From Toxorhynchites rutilus septentrionalis (Eukaryota > Arthropoda > Insecta > Diptera > Culicidae): 64,000 nucleotides of DNA. Positions 35,560 to 46,305 of the stretch are shown here, piece after piece; the stretch's first letter is position 1; each line of letters begins with the position of its first letter. The notes under the pieces were generated by a model. That model was given only the letters and a program-made list of their open reading frames with translations, had not been told where the DNA came from and searched no databases. The translations under genes and the position numbers were made by a program. Location: contig NC_073744.1 in NCBI RefSeq assembly GCF_029784135.1, positions 34,090,061-34,154,060 of the forward strand. Direction: 5' to 3'.

Positions 35560-36010
35560 CTACTATCCCGATTATTTCTGTCAATACAACTCTTATAATC
35601 CGCTTGAAGTTCAGCTCAGCTCATACGGTGGTTTTTCTATTTTGAATGTTGAATGTGTTGAATGAATTAATTTTACGGATTTCTGAGCCGGTACAAAAAC
35701 TTAATTCAAAAGCAATTGTCCTCAAAGTCTCACGACAAGTTTTCGTCCGTGCCTCTAGGAACGCCTCATTCGCATCTAGCCTTGAGGAGAGCCCTTGTGG
35801 AAAGAAACTCTACTCCATACTTCTCCTTCATCTGTCTTGAGAAAGACAATCCACTCCCGCTCGATGCTCGCTGGCAAGGATGTTGTCTCGATAACCACAA
35901 AACGAGGTATTGACACAAGTTTTTGGGTCAATAATTAACAAGCATTTAGAGCGCAAACATTTCAGCTTTCGGATAAAGTGATTATCATACCATTTCGCTC
36001 AGTCAGAGTG
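35560..36010. repeat. GTAGGAC-associated internal repeat fragment
   Basis: 'gagagcccttgtggaaagaaactctactcc' recurs at 62535-62570, and 'gataaagtgattatcataccatttcg' at 30555 and 53297. These blocks belong to the interior of the GTAGGAC family, but neither end is preserved here. Confidence 0.5.
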
Positions 36011-38778
36011 CGTTAAGACGCGAAAGATAGTGTAATTCGGGCATTAGGTGGATATGTATCCTGAAATAAATAATCGTGGCAAATTAAAATTTTCGGCAAT
36101 AGTTACGGCTTCCGTTTAAACTTACTCCGATTTTCAACTTGCCCCGGTGTACCTTATTCATTAGCGTTTACATCTATTAGCAAATATTCGGCTCTCATCA
36201 GTTGCTAATACTAATGAATTCTAACAAATTTTAATAAATAGACACATTTCCAATTCCAAAGCATGTGAATACAATGACGCTAACAAACACTCGGAAAAAA
36301 AAACGAATTAAAAACATTATTTTTCGCTTCCCCCGGTCTGCGTTGGTAAGCGATTACATTCTGGCAACTTTCATGCTACTCCCGAGCAGGGGTGCAAATT
36401 ATTTAATTGTTTACAAGTGAATGAGCAGTGTGTGTGCGCGCGACATCAACAGAGCAGCCTATTTGCTCTAGAATCCTGCCAGGCAAAATCCGGGCCTCCC
36501 ATCCCTTCCCGAATGTGCGCGCTCGTGTATGCTTACGTGTAATATACGAATGAACATACATAAATAATTACTTGTACTAATATTAATATTTATGGCGATA
36601 AATATTTTACCCTGCCAAACAATTTAAAACAATTGTTTGGGCAATGCTTTTCGTTTCATTACACATATAAATATCGGCGTGAAATATCCGATCGCCTTGA
36701 CACTAGGCTTCGCCGGTGCCATCAGGATGTAGCAGGTGCGGAGTTCGATTCCCTTCTCACCGTAATGTAAAATGTTATACTCCAAACTGTGAGAAGACAC
36801 TGCTCCCAATCAAATCAAACAGATTCTAGCAAACTTTGTTGCCACCGTTTATTCTTTTTACCACGACATCCGGTCACGACACGCATCGAAAATGTCAGCA
36901 AAAATAATCGCTGATTAACTGTAATTCTTGCGCTTATCTGAATTATGGTATATGTGCGTTCGCGTGAGCTTCTGACCCCTTTGAGGGAAATAAATAAATT
37001 TACCACCTACCCGGGAATCTGCCGCATCTGGTGTGTCCTGGTGAGTTGTATTTTTACTTGCGTTCGTATGCTAGCCGTTATCAGCAGTGGCATTGAGAGG
37101 GGTTTATTTCCCACTAGTAAAATGGTAGGGGAAGTAAATCGTGTATTCAAATAACGATTAGGCGGATTAGTTCTCATTGCACATTTTCATGCTTCTCCAT
37201 GCTGCAGCGGAAGCTGTGGTGCTGTCGGATTGCTTGACAGCTTGCCATTGTTGCGAGACGCTGCGGCGGGCGAAAAAACGTGTCAACGACAGAATTGTTT
37301 TGACGAGTTGTTATTGTTCAATTTATTGGATGGCTAATCTACTGCCGAATATCACCATCGTACCCGGGACACGTGCACACGAGCTGATTGATATAGTGCG
37401 ATGCTGTGCATGTTTACATGGCGAAACGATTGCTCTTTTTACGGTTTTAGTTGACACCGATTTTAATCTGTGATTTTCGCTGAATTGATCTAAATTGTTA
37501 TTCATTTAACTTCAAATGTGAATGCAAGCAAGTATATCTGAGTTTGTTTCTCAATTTACGAAAATCATCTAGAATTACTCGGGCTATCGAGGAGGTTGTT
37601 GGTTGCCGATTATTACAGATCATACAAAGTAATTTTTTCGAGCGATTATGAATTTCAAAACTGCAATTTTTCATGATGGCTGAGATCGTATCATGTGGCA
37701 CATTGAATTAATTGGATAGTGTTTTGTTTTTAATACCATTTTCGACCCTTTCAATTATTTCCGGCATTTTTTCAGCGTAAAGGATTGAGAACTCGAAGTG
37801 AAACAAACGATAATTCAAAATGTTGCCTGAAGCCGAATTCAATAGTTAAAACCATATAACAACTGCCCACATAATACTTTCCTTTGTAAGTTTAATACAA
37901 AAATTCTCGTGAATGGGATTCTTGTAGACCAATTCTACCACTGATTTGTTTGAATAAGCATTCCCTCTCTTTTATCAGATTTCAGATTTTTCAATGTGTG
38001 TATTGTAAAAGATGAGTTGAGTGTGTTTTAAGTTCAAATCATTAACATCTGAGCAGAAATTAGGGAAACTCACAGCATTCAATTCCTATCTGCCTTCTAG
38101 CACTACTTTGATGGAATGGACTTTGTTTGTGCCAAGTTCATTTTGAGCATCCCGAGAAAATGTGATCCACAACAACCAAGCTATAGGGGAGCCGCGGGTA
38201 AGACAAACAGTAATATCCATAAACACATCCAATGCATGATGGAAAGTGAAGGGAAGAAGGGATTGAACTCTTTTTTATATTGCTTTCTCTGTTTGTTCTA
38301 TTTCAATTACTGGACGCACAAACACTGGGAGATTTCTCTCGCGAACTCTCGCGATAAACCTCTACGCTTCGTATATTATTCGCGTCATCGAAGGTACGGT
38401 GTCGCCACCTATGAAAGTTTCGCGTGTGAGTGAAAAATATGTAAACAAACCGTTGCATATTTTCTCTGTAATTAATATACTGATTTCTCGAAAACTTGTA
38501 CCGTGTTTATCTTACAATTAGTGGAAATTGTTGAAAAATAGTTTTTCTTAGCTGTTCCGATGCTCCGAACCAAAATTTATTGTCATTTAGTAATGAAAAA
38601 AAGCCGATGAAGTACACTCTCTGTCAATCTACCTGCGAAAGAGGTAAACCGAATTAATGAAATTTTATTTAAAAATATCCGCTTAGTGTTCATAAAATAC
38701 CTAAAATACAAAGATCTGGCTTCTATTCAATCAGTGCTCTAATATTTTTCAAAATATTTTCCTTAGAACGTGTGAAAT
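36011..38778. other. Non-coding, unique sequence upstream of the THAP gene
   Basis: No reading frame with recognisable content, and no repeat shared with the rest of the window. 36735-36755 contains a B-box-like 'ggagttcgattccc' without a matching tRNA fold. The last 300 bp presumably include the THAP gene's 5' UTR and promoter, but no core element could be fixed. Confidence 0.4.
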
Positions 38779-39437
38779 ATGGACGTCAAAAGCTGCGCAA
38801 ATTGCCCGGAGAACATGCAAGTCGGACGAAATTTGCTTGAAGCTGACTCCGAACAATCTGCAAAATTCAAAAGCCGTATTGTTTGTGTCGTCCCCGGATG
38901 TAAGCAGAGATATCGCCCCGGAATTTCTTTTCATGCCTTCCCTCCGAAAACGGACAAATCGCGGTATCTAGACTGGATCCAACGACTACGGCTAAAGATA
39001 GAACCTACAAAAACCTCCCGTATTTGTAGCCTCCACTTCACCGTGTCGAACTTCTACTCTCCAAGTATGAAGTGTAATACACGCCTTGAAGCAATAATAT
39101 TATAATTTTTTTTATTATTATTTTACTTTTTATAGCTACAAGCCGTGTCACTGATCGCTTAATTCTTAGGCCATCAGCAGTTCCCGACATGAATTTGCCA
39201 CAACCTCCCATCAGCGAAGCCAGGAAAAGACTTATTGAGGGCCGTGCTGAACGTGCTGCAAACCGTGCCAAAGTTGGGGCAGTGATGGACCAGAGACATG
39301 ATACACCAAACCTTTCAGATCTTGCCATCAGAGGCGAATTAATTACTTATGATTCAAAACAAGTTATTGCGCATTTTGCACCAATTTGGACTGTTTCGGA
39401 CTGTTCCATAAGTGCGAAAATACGAATAAAAGCTTAA
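38779..39437 (+). CDS. THAP zinc-finger protein, two exons
   Basis: Exon 1 is 38779-39073, then a 62-bp intron (39074-39135, GT...TATAG), and exon 2 is 39136-39437, giving 198 aa. The start is the only in-frame ATG before the domain. Exon 1 encodes a C2CH THAP DNA-binding finger at about residues 36-92: CVVPGC, then FHAFP, the invariant W (DWIQRL), and CSLHF. Exon 2 opens with RLILRPSAVPDMNLP, the conserved C-terminal part of THAP domains (..L.p.AVP.., where P is invariant), so splicing reunites one domain. The remaining 80 residues are basic then featureless (ARKRLIEGRAERAANRAK) and may be a short helix. THAP proteins bind DNA in a sequence-specific way. The gene may be a host regulator or a domesticated P-element-type fragment; no transposase is attached. 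Confidence 0.75.
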
Positions 39438-39441
39438 TTCT

Positions 39442-39783
39442 CTAAATTTCGTGATACAAAACAGCCATGACGTGTTTGCACTTCCCTTTGCCAACTTTAC
39501 AGGAACACGAAAACAACCATTTGGGGAAGGAGATTTTCGTACGAATTTTTATTGTATGGGGTTCCGAGCTTGGAGATGATGACTGGAGGCAGGACGAGAA
39601 AATACTGAAGCCTTCATCGTGAACTTCTTCAACACCAACTATAAAAAGATGTCCACCTTTGAATACTCTTTCGCCTTCGACGACTAAACGGCTTCCACCC
39701 GCAGCGTAATCGAACACATCCGCAAACTCCACAGCCACGTAGCAGGTTTCATTTTCTCCGACTGATGGCTCCTGATAATGCAT
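39442..39783 (-). CDS. SWIM zinc-finger protein, partial (single exon seen)
   Basis: The minus-strand frame of 113 codons ends in CSCKVGKGKCKHVMAVLYH, a SWIM zinc finger (CxC...CxH) at about residues 92-110. It is preceded by RVFKGGHLFIVGVEE and IKIRTKI, the beta-rich layout found before SWIM in insect SWIM/YqaJ-type proteins. The frame's ATG is followed after 12 nt by a possible splice acceptor (ttatcag/GAG), so the true exon may begin at 39771. A possible donor (TT/gtatca) at 39457 would replace the stop at 39442. No other exon is recognisable. Its stop lies 4 bp beyond the THAP stop, tail to tail. GTAGGAC element D starts about 60 bp upstream, possibly separating this exon from its 5' part. 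Confidence 0.55.
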   Translation of the reverse strand: MHYQEPSVGENETCYVAVEFADVFDYAAGGSRLVVEGERVFKGGHLFIVGVEEVHDEGFSIFSSCLQSSSPSSEPHTIKIRTKISFPKWLFSCSCKVGKGKCKHVMAVLYHEI

Positions 39784-40095
39784 GAAACAAGGTCACAGAA
39801 AAACACTTATAAGTAAAATTCAGCTTAAGCTACGGCAAAGTTTTTGACGTAGGACTACGTCTTTCATTTCTATACCGGGGTGTAAAATCAAAGTTTCGAA
39901 AACGAAAGCGTTACGCCGGAGACCGAGATTTTGAGCGTTAATAGCTCCTAAACAACTGAACGAAATGGTATGATAAACACTTCATTCGAAAGATAAAATG
40001 TTTACGCGTTATATACTTGTTACTTTTTGATCCAAAAACTTGTTTCAATAGTCTTAAAATTGCTTTCAAAACAGGCTATTGAAATCACCAATCGG

Positions 40096-40131
40096 TATAT
40101 AAGCGAGCGGCGCTCGGAAATCCACTCAGTT
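40096..40131 (+). promoter_or_regulatory. TATA-box and initiator inside element D
   Basis: TATATAAG at 40096-40103 is followed 32 bp later by TCAGTT (40126-40131), an arthropod initiator in canonical spacing (ACTCAGTTCT context). The downstream 150 bp ('gaacagcgattggagc...') do not encode a protein I can name. It suggests a captured Pol II gene start or the element's own promoter. Confidence 0.5.
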
Positions 40132-40322
40132 CTAATTGAACAGCGATTGGAGCATGTTGTCGCTGTTGCGGTGAAGCTCTTTATTTATCATGAAAGCGCG
40201 GATGAACGGTGTCACCAAGAGCCTGTTTGTGCACCCTAGGCCAGAAGGGAATCTATCAGGAGGAGAGTGATGCCACAAACGGTTCCCTGGGAAGACATCG
40301 CTACACACACATACACGCGCGG

Positions 40323-41430
40323 CTATTAACAGGTGGTTATCGAGTTGGCATTAACCACTGGTGGGCTTCCAGTATCGAGGAAAATGTGGAAGTATCTAAT
40401 CGTTACTGAAAATAATCTGCCAGTTCCTTTGGGAATTTTCAAAATATATTCATGTGAAAGAGTTTAATTGAATGTTTTCTATCCATGTCACACTGTGACC
40501 AAATATGTTTCAATCAAGTGCTATTAACAGGTGGTTATCGAGTTGGCATTAACCAATGGTGGGCTTCCAGTATCGAGGAAAATGTGGAAATATCTAATCG
40601 TTACTGAAAATAATCTGCCAGTTCCTTTGGGAATTTTCAAAATATATTCATGTGAAAGAGTTTAATTGAATGTTTTCTATCCATGTAACACTGTGACCAA
40701 ATACATTTGGTTTTGTGGTTTTTCAATCAATCGTAATTAACAGGATAGCTTCAGAAGATTATTCTTCCCCATCAGTAGGATATTTCCGTATCCAATATTG
40801 TATGCGCCCGCAATCAATTATTGCTCAGTCGCCGAAAGTTCCGAGCTCAGAGAGTTCATTCCCCTCTAGTTTGCCTTCCAAATTGCCATCGTAAACCACA
40901 CCTTCTCTCGATTCAATCACACACAAAAAGCAAACTTAAGCGATATTCTGGTGGTGAGACACATTCATTTTTCGTGAGGACATCACATCGAGGATCAGCA
41001 CATCGTTGCCTAACGTGCTGGAGGAGGTGGACGGCGAAGGATCGACACATACACGCGCAGAACTCTTTCCGTTAGGATGCCATTCAGCATCGAGAAAGTT
41101 CCGGAAAGATCTAATCATTGCTGGAAAATAATCTGCCAGTTCCTTTGGGAATTTTCAAAATATATTCATGTGAAAGAGTTTATTTTAATGTTTTCTATCC
41201 ATGTAACACTGTGACCAAATATGTTTCAATCAAGTGCTATTAACAGATGGTTATCGAGTTGGCATTAACCACTGGTGGGCTTCCAGTATCGAGGAAAATG
41301 TGGAAATATCTAATCGTTACTGAAAATAATCTGCCAGTTCCTCTGGGAATTCAAAATTACATTCATATGAAAGAGTTTATTTTAATGTTTTCTATCCATG
41401 TAACACTGTGACCAAATACATTAGGTTTTG
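40323..41430. repeat. 198-bp tandem repeat units in element D
   Basis: 'ctattaacaggtggttatcg' starts units at 40323 and 40521 (period 198) and, as 'ctattaacagatggttatcg', at 41237. A partial unit occupies about 41108-41236. Units share 'taatctgccagttcc' and 'ccatgtaacactgtgacca'. The text following 40521 up to 40800 is repeated after 41237 up to 41520 (both end 'ggatatttccgtatccaatatt'). Confidence 0.8.
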
Positions 41431-41680
41431 TGATTTTTCAATCAATCGCAATCAACAGGATAGCTTCTGAAGATTATTCTTCCCCATCAGTAGGATATTT
41501 CCGTATCCAATATTGGATGCATAAAACCTTGTGCCTCCAACGTAACGCTCTCGTTTTCGAAGTTCTCCAAATATTCATTCATTCAGAATGAATTCAGATT
41601 CAACTTCATACAAATGATCTCTAAATCAACGATGGTCCTACATCACCCTTGCGGTTATACCATAGATATAACCCACTTCC

Positions 41681-43957
41681 TGTTTTTTCACTGCATAAAG
41701 AAAACTCATTTTCCAACCGTTTGGAAGATAAATTTTGCACACAATTATTAATTTTTATTAAAATTTAGTATCCTGAAAGTTTGTTTACTTTTTCACAACT
41801 AAAGACAGCGTCCTTTGGATGCGGTAAGAAAACGTTTTCCCCTGCAGTAAATTTATGTGATTTAACTAAATTAGCATCCTAGAGGATAGTTCTTTCGATA
41901 CATACTCACCATTACGAAAATTTCTGCAAAAAACGTTAAAAACTTTGCGTTTAAAAATCACGTTCTTTTTGCAATTCTTTGTTGACATTCGCTTCACGCA
42001 CACAAGCTGTCAAATTCAGCTTCGTAGTCGCGAATGAACCTGTCCATATCCCCCCCCCCACTACATGTCCATTATACCCGCACCGATAAAAATGTTGTTC
42101 TTTTCGGCTTGTTTAAATTTCAGTAAAAAACATGGAAAAACGCATTTTTATAGAACATTTGGCCAGTTGTTTCGAAAACCAGTATATTGAACTGTAAGAA
42201 ACTGCTTTTAAATTTTTGAAAACATGAGTTTCCAAAGATACAATTGAAGTTTTCCTTAACATGTCCGTCTTTCCCCCCATTTCCCCCATTGATATCAGCG
42301 AATAATTGGCATTCGAAATTACTTTGTTGTTTGGGATCATAATGAGCCTCCACTGGATACCGACTTACAATGTTATGTTTTCTAAAGCTCATCTACTATA
42401 GCCCTGTTTTGATATTTCTGCTATCTTGTGAAAGCATCCCACAAATTCAGAGTCAGTTTACCGCGTGGCCAAACACAATCGCAAAGAATGGCAAACATTT
42501 GTGGCAGGGACTTTATTCCCGACAACACATAGTCGGAAGTTCGCAAATGTTTCCTCTGCTGCAGCTGGGTCTTATCTGCACACACACATTACGCTGCAGA
42601 ACCGCAGATCTGCAAACTGGCCTTTTTCGCGCGAGTGCGTCTCACGACTTTGTGTTTCTTTCTATCGTCTCTCTTCGTCATGGAAGGATTCGTGGCCCTG
42701 TGGCTGGTGACCACCGTGGATGAAAGAGCTTTATCTTTCGGTGCAGCGTGTGGCATACTCCGTTGACTGATAGTTGTGCCGAGGTTTGGTAAGGTAATCA
42801 CCGACATGACTTCCGCGGGATAGGGCTAAAGCGTGAGCTTGACCCAGGGCTCGATAGGGATCTGACGTACGAGCAAGAGGTGGGATAAACTGGAAGGAGG
42901 TTGACTCTAGCTTTGCTAAAAATTCCGCGTTGCAAACATTCATGTATACTGGGCGTCGGCTGAGATAAAGAGAAACTCCGGGCTCTTTTCTTTCTCACGC
43001 GCTAAAACTTCCCGAATGGGGGGAGGAAAACTAGAACGACGCAAATGCGGATGTGTACCGTGGGCAAACTTTGTGCGAGATCATGATACTCTTCCTTCTC
43101 GCGAGCCCTTCAGCCGGCAAAGCTTATATTACGGGAGGGAAGAAAGACTGTCAGCCAGAAACCCGGGAAGGATCTTGCAGAATGTCACATTCAAAGTCGT
43201 TGTCGTATTGCGAGCGCAACGTCATCAAGTTGACTTTTCACGTTTTTAGTCAAACGACTCATGTGTGTATATGTATATGTGTGTATATGTTTTTGTTAAA
43301 CTTTGCTACAAATGCATTTGGCAAGTTGTTATGTAAGAGAAGATGAAAAAACGCCGTGTAATTTTAGCTGCAGTGGCCATTTCACTTGGAATTTTCGCTG
43401 CACAAACACACGGGACACGTTTTTCTTTAGAGTAAACAGAGGCCGCTAGTCGAAGGACAATCCCGGCGATGGGAAACGGCTGCTGTCGTTTGCAGTTTTC
43501 TAGCGGAAATGTTCGCGGACGTGATTGGAATTTCAGGCCTCATGTAAGGCCTCATATGCTTCGGGAGCCAAGATAGGTCTTGGTGATTTTTTTCTGGATT
43601 GATTTGAGCTCGATGCAGTTAGCAATCAGCTTTATACAGGAAGAATTCTATAAAATGAAATGAAAATTTACACAGTCAACATAAAGTTCTTCATTGCACT
43701 TTCAAGGAAAATTGTTTTTTCTAGCTTTCACAAGTTCAATTACATATGTTTTTAGGAATCATATTCTATTGCTATTATCTTGTCTGAATAATTGTATGAT
43801 TGAATAAATGAAAAACGATTTACTCGTGAGTGATGTAGTTTTTTTTCGCGAAGGGAAAATGATATAAGAAAATTGAGATAAGACCCATTTCATGAGATTA
43901 TTCATCAAGCAACCAAATTTAAAACCAAGTTTGAGGAGAAAATTGAAAAAGTACAAT
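41681..43957. other. Non-coding, mostly unique sequence
   Basis: 42170-42290 is a direct copy of the repeat at 63270-63380 ('ccagtatattgaactgtaagaaactgcttttaaa', 'aacatgtccgtctt'). 42400-43560 is GC-richer and unique, with overlapping short frames lacking domain content. No gene is supported. Confidence 0.4.
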
Positions 43958-44060
43958 GAGTATTTTTGGGAGCTGGGACCGACACTGATGTTGTACAAAC
44001 GCTGTTGATGCGGGCTGAATGGAACGCGCAGCAAGAAAAAAAACGTGGTTCAGCGTGTTA
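43958..44060. mobile_element. Fragment of the CACGTTRAGCCC TTAA MITE
   Basis: 'gggagctgggaccgacactgatgttgtacaaacgctg' through 'ttcagcgtgttaaa' matches the right third of 30972-31252. Confidence 0.65.
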
Positions 44061-44422
44061 AAAAACTTCATTGTTATATCTAAATTATTTAGGCTTCCAC
44101 TATTTTTATTTTCCTTGAGATATCTCTTCACTAGCTCAACCAACTTCAATGTCGGAGTACCATTGAATGGATGGTTGAATACTTGTTGGAGAGTCGTTGG
44201 TTGACCAAGGTTTAATTTTATAATTTATGAGAAACAAGCATTTAAAAAACAAGTACTTTGTCGTTACACAAAAATAGAGCATTTTTTTAGTTTATCAGAT
44301 AAACATAAGTTCAACCATTTTTATACTTGGGTTTCTCTTAACAAACAATGAGGGTCAACAACCCACAAAGTTTGAAGATGATCGGTACACAAATAGAGGA
44401 GTATCAATTGTCTCAAGAAGTT

Positions 44423-44641
44423 GTTGTCACGTCACGAAAAGTATACGATCCATTCCAGCGTGACGTGACAACATTTTGACGCACCAAAAACACTTTTTTC
44501 TGCGTTTTGATTTGTAAATTACACAAAATTAAACGATGTTATAGTTAAATTGAAGAAATTTCCAACAAGAATCATCTGTTAGAGAATATTTTATAGTTAG
44601 ATTGGCTTGTTGTCAGTCAAATACTTTTGTGACGTGACAAC
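44423..44641. mobile_element. Small MITE with GTTGTCACGTCAC ends
   Basis: Left 'gttgtcacgtcacgaaaagtat' and right 'atacttttgtgacgtgacaac' are inverted over 21 bp, enclosing about 175 bp without an ORF. The flanking target word is unclear. Confidence 0.65.
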
Positions 44642-44678
44642 ACCTAACGTTTTGTTGTTTCGAACTGCTGAACATTAA

Positions 44679-44878
44679 CCCTTAGAGTACGGAGCGGGCC
44701 CCCCCCCTAGATAAGTTTTTCTTTAAATTAATGCTGTAAATTTAATTAAATAATCGTTTTTTTAATTTACTAACAGTTTTTGTAATATCAATGTGTCAAC
44801 TTATAAACAAAACGAAACAATTTTTGTGTGAGGGACTTTAGTGACCCCACTTCGTCCTTTATGTCTGTACTCTAAGAG
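44679..44878. mobile_element. TTAA MITE (200 bp)
   Basis: It is flanked by TTAA (44675-44678) and TTAG (44879-44882). The ends are CCCTTAGAGTAC and, from the other strand, 'CTCTTAGAGTAC'. It contains a run of nine C and no ORF. Confidence 0.6.
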
Positions 44879-45177
44879 TTAGTGTTGTATTTTCAGTTCC
44901 GTTTTAAAACATATAAATGAATACAAAATATAGAATAACGTTTGCATTAAAAAATGGAGACTTTTTCCGGATGGTGATAAAAAACAGCTAAGACAGATAA
45001 TTGAGTTTGAGAAATTTCCCATGCAAGGTAATTATATTAGCTTAAGCGTGGTTTAGAGTTCCCGTGAACGTGAACTTGAACAGGTGGTGGAATAGTACGA
45101 TCATTTCACGGTAAACTACATTGCGAACAAACAACTCAAAAATCATGGTGAGTAGAATGATTTTGTTCACGTTCATG

Positions 45178-45433
45178 TTGCGCTTTCCACTCAGCGCGCA
45201 TCAACAGCGTTTGCACAATATCAGTGTCGGTCCCAGTTCCCAAAGATACTTATTGTATAGATAGAAAATAGTCAGCAATCCGACTAGAAAGTAGTCACCT
45301 TTTTTAAAACATTCGAAAACAAACCGTATATATTTTATTTTATTATTTTCTAATTGTCAGTTCCAGTCAGTCAGCACTTTCCTACCATAAAGCTCAACGT
45401 CGTTCCCTTGGGACCGACGCTGGGCTTAACGTG
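45178..45433. mobile_element. Truncated TTAA MITE, inverted copy of 30972-31252
   Basis: It ends 'gctgggcttaacgtg' then TTAA (45434-45437). The interior ('cagtgtcggtcccagttccca', 'actagaaagtagtca') is the inverted complement of 31100-31200. The other terminus is missing. Confidence 0.65.
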
Positions 45434-45489
45434 TTAAACATGTTTTTGAACTAGAAAATGTTTCTTCCTATCGTTTCAAAATGTTTTCC

Positions 45490-46297
45490 GCGCGTTTTAT
45501 ATATGTACTAGGCGGGTTCGCCGACTCGGGTACCACATCGATATTCAGTCGCTCCATCTCCTCTAACGATCGCTTCGAGCCGACGCCAGATCCGGCCAAA
45601 AGACCACAACTACCGGCAGGCACTTTGTACTATAAATTTCTCCGTTCACGGCCAGTCCAGAGCTGAAGAAGAGTAGCTTTGACATCCCCTTCTCGCTGAT
45701 TGTCAGCCACAGCAACACCTTCTCGGGGAACTTGGGGTGTGAAATAAACTTCACTTCGGAGCTCACTTCCTTCGTGGGGGAAAGCAAAATACGAAGTACC
45801 CTGCCAGTCGTAGCCATCCAGGGTGAGATAGGTCTCGTCGTTCATCACCACCGCCACGTCGCGATTCTCTGGAAAAATCGACTTGACCATATTATTCGGT
45901 CGCTGCCGCTGCGTCATTGCATGCAGCTCCGAGACCAGTGGGCTGGACTTCTGCTTCCTGACATATACGTCCATGTTCGCCAGATACTTTTCCACTGTAG
46001 TCACTTTTCCCTCGATCTTCCTCTTCAGCATCCTTTGGAGCTTCTTGTCGCTCAGGGTCGTCGGCCGTCCGGACCCGGGCTTTCTTTCAATGCTCTGATT
46101 GTTGTTCAATACTGTCAAGATGTTGTAGTTGGCGGAACGGGCGTATCCGGCGCCCATAATGTGCCACACGATGTCCGTTTTCAACACGGTGGGATATCGT
46201 TCTTTGTACACGCTTCTGAAAGGAGAAGCTTCACTGTTTTCGCCATCACGGTTAGAGTTCGACTGATAGAGCTGTAAATTTTTTTCTGCTGACTCAT
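45490..46297 (-). pseudogene. Old Tc1/mariner transposase pseudogene
   Basis: On the minus strand the frame opens at ATG 46297 (MSQQKKIYSSISRT). After a frameshift it reads YKERYPTVLKT...GSGRPTTLSDKKLQRMLKRKI (helix-turn-helix and GRP-like hinge), then VVMNDETYLTLD (first Asp) and FPENRDVAV. Further shifts give VWPDLASA-type text (FWPDLASA, second Asp) and DVVPESANPPS. It is cut off before the P.E third catalytic Glu near 45490. The layout mirrors the intact neighbour at 46458-47474, so it is a distant relative. At least three frameshifts and a missing C-terminus make it inactive. Confidence 0.75.
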
Positions 46298-46305
46298 GAC
46301 TATTA

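Larger units (their letters stand above)
39844..41680. mobile_element. GTAGGAC-family element D
   Basis: The left end is TTGACGTAGGACTACGTCTT, then 'tcatttctataccggggtgt'. The right end is 'ggtcctacatcaccc' plus the hairpin GTTATACC-ata-GATATAAC (about 41654-41672, one imperfect pair). The first 100 bp are repeated inverted at 53340-53443. It contains a TATA/Inr promoter-like site, 198-bp tandem units and a 280-bp internal duplication. No protein frame is recognised. Confidence 0.65.

Noticed and set aside
36700..36765. Possible tRNA gene (B-box-like ggagttcgattccc)
   Set aside because: No complementary acceptor stem or anticodon arm could be folded around it; at best a degraded tRNA-like fragment.
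45732..46277. 181-codon plus-strand frame
   Set aside because: Antisense shadow of the old Tc1/mariner transposase pseudogene, whose minus-strand motifs (NDETY, PDLASA) are real.
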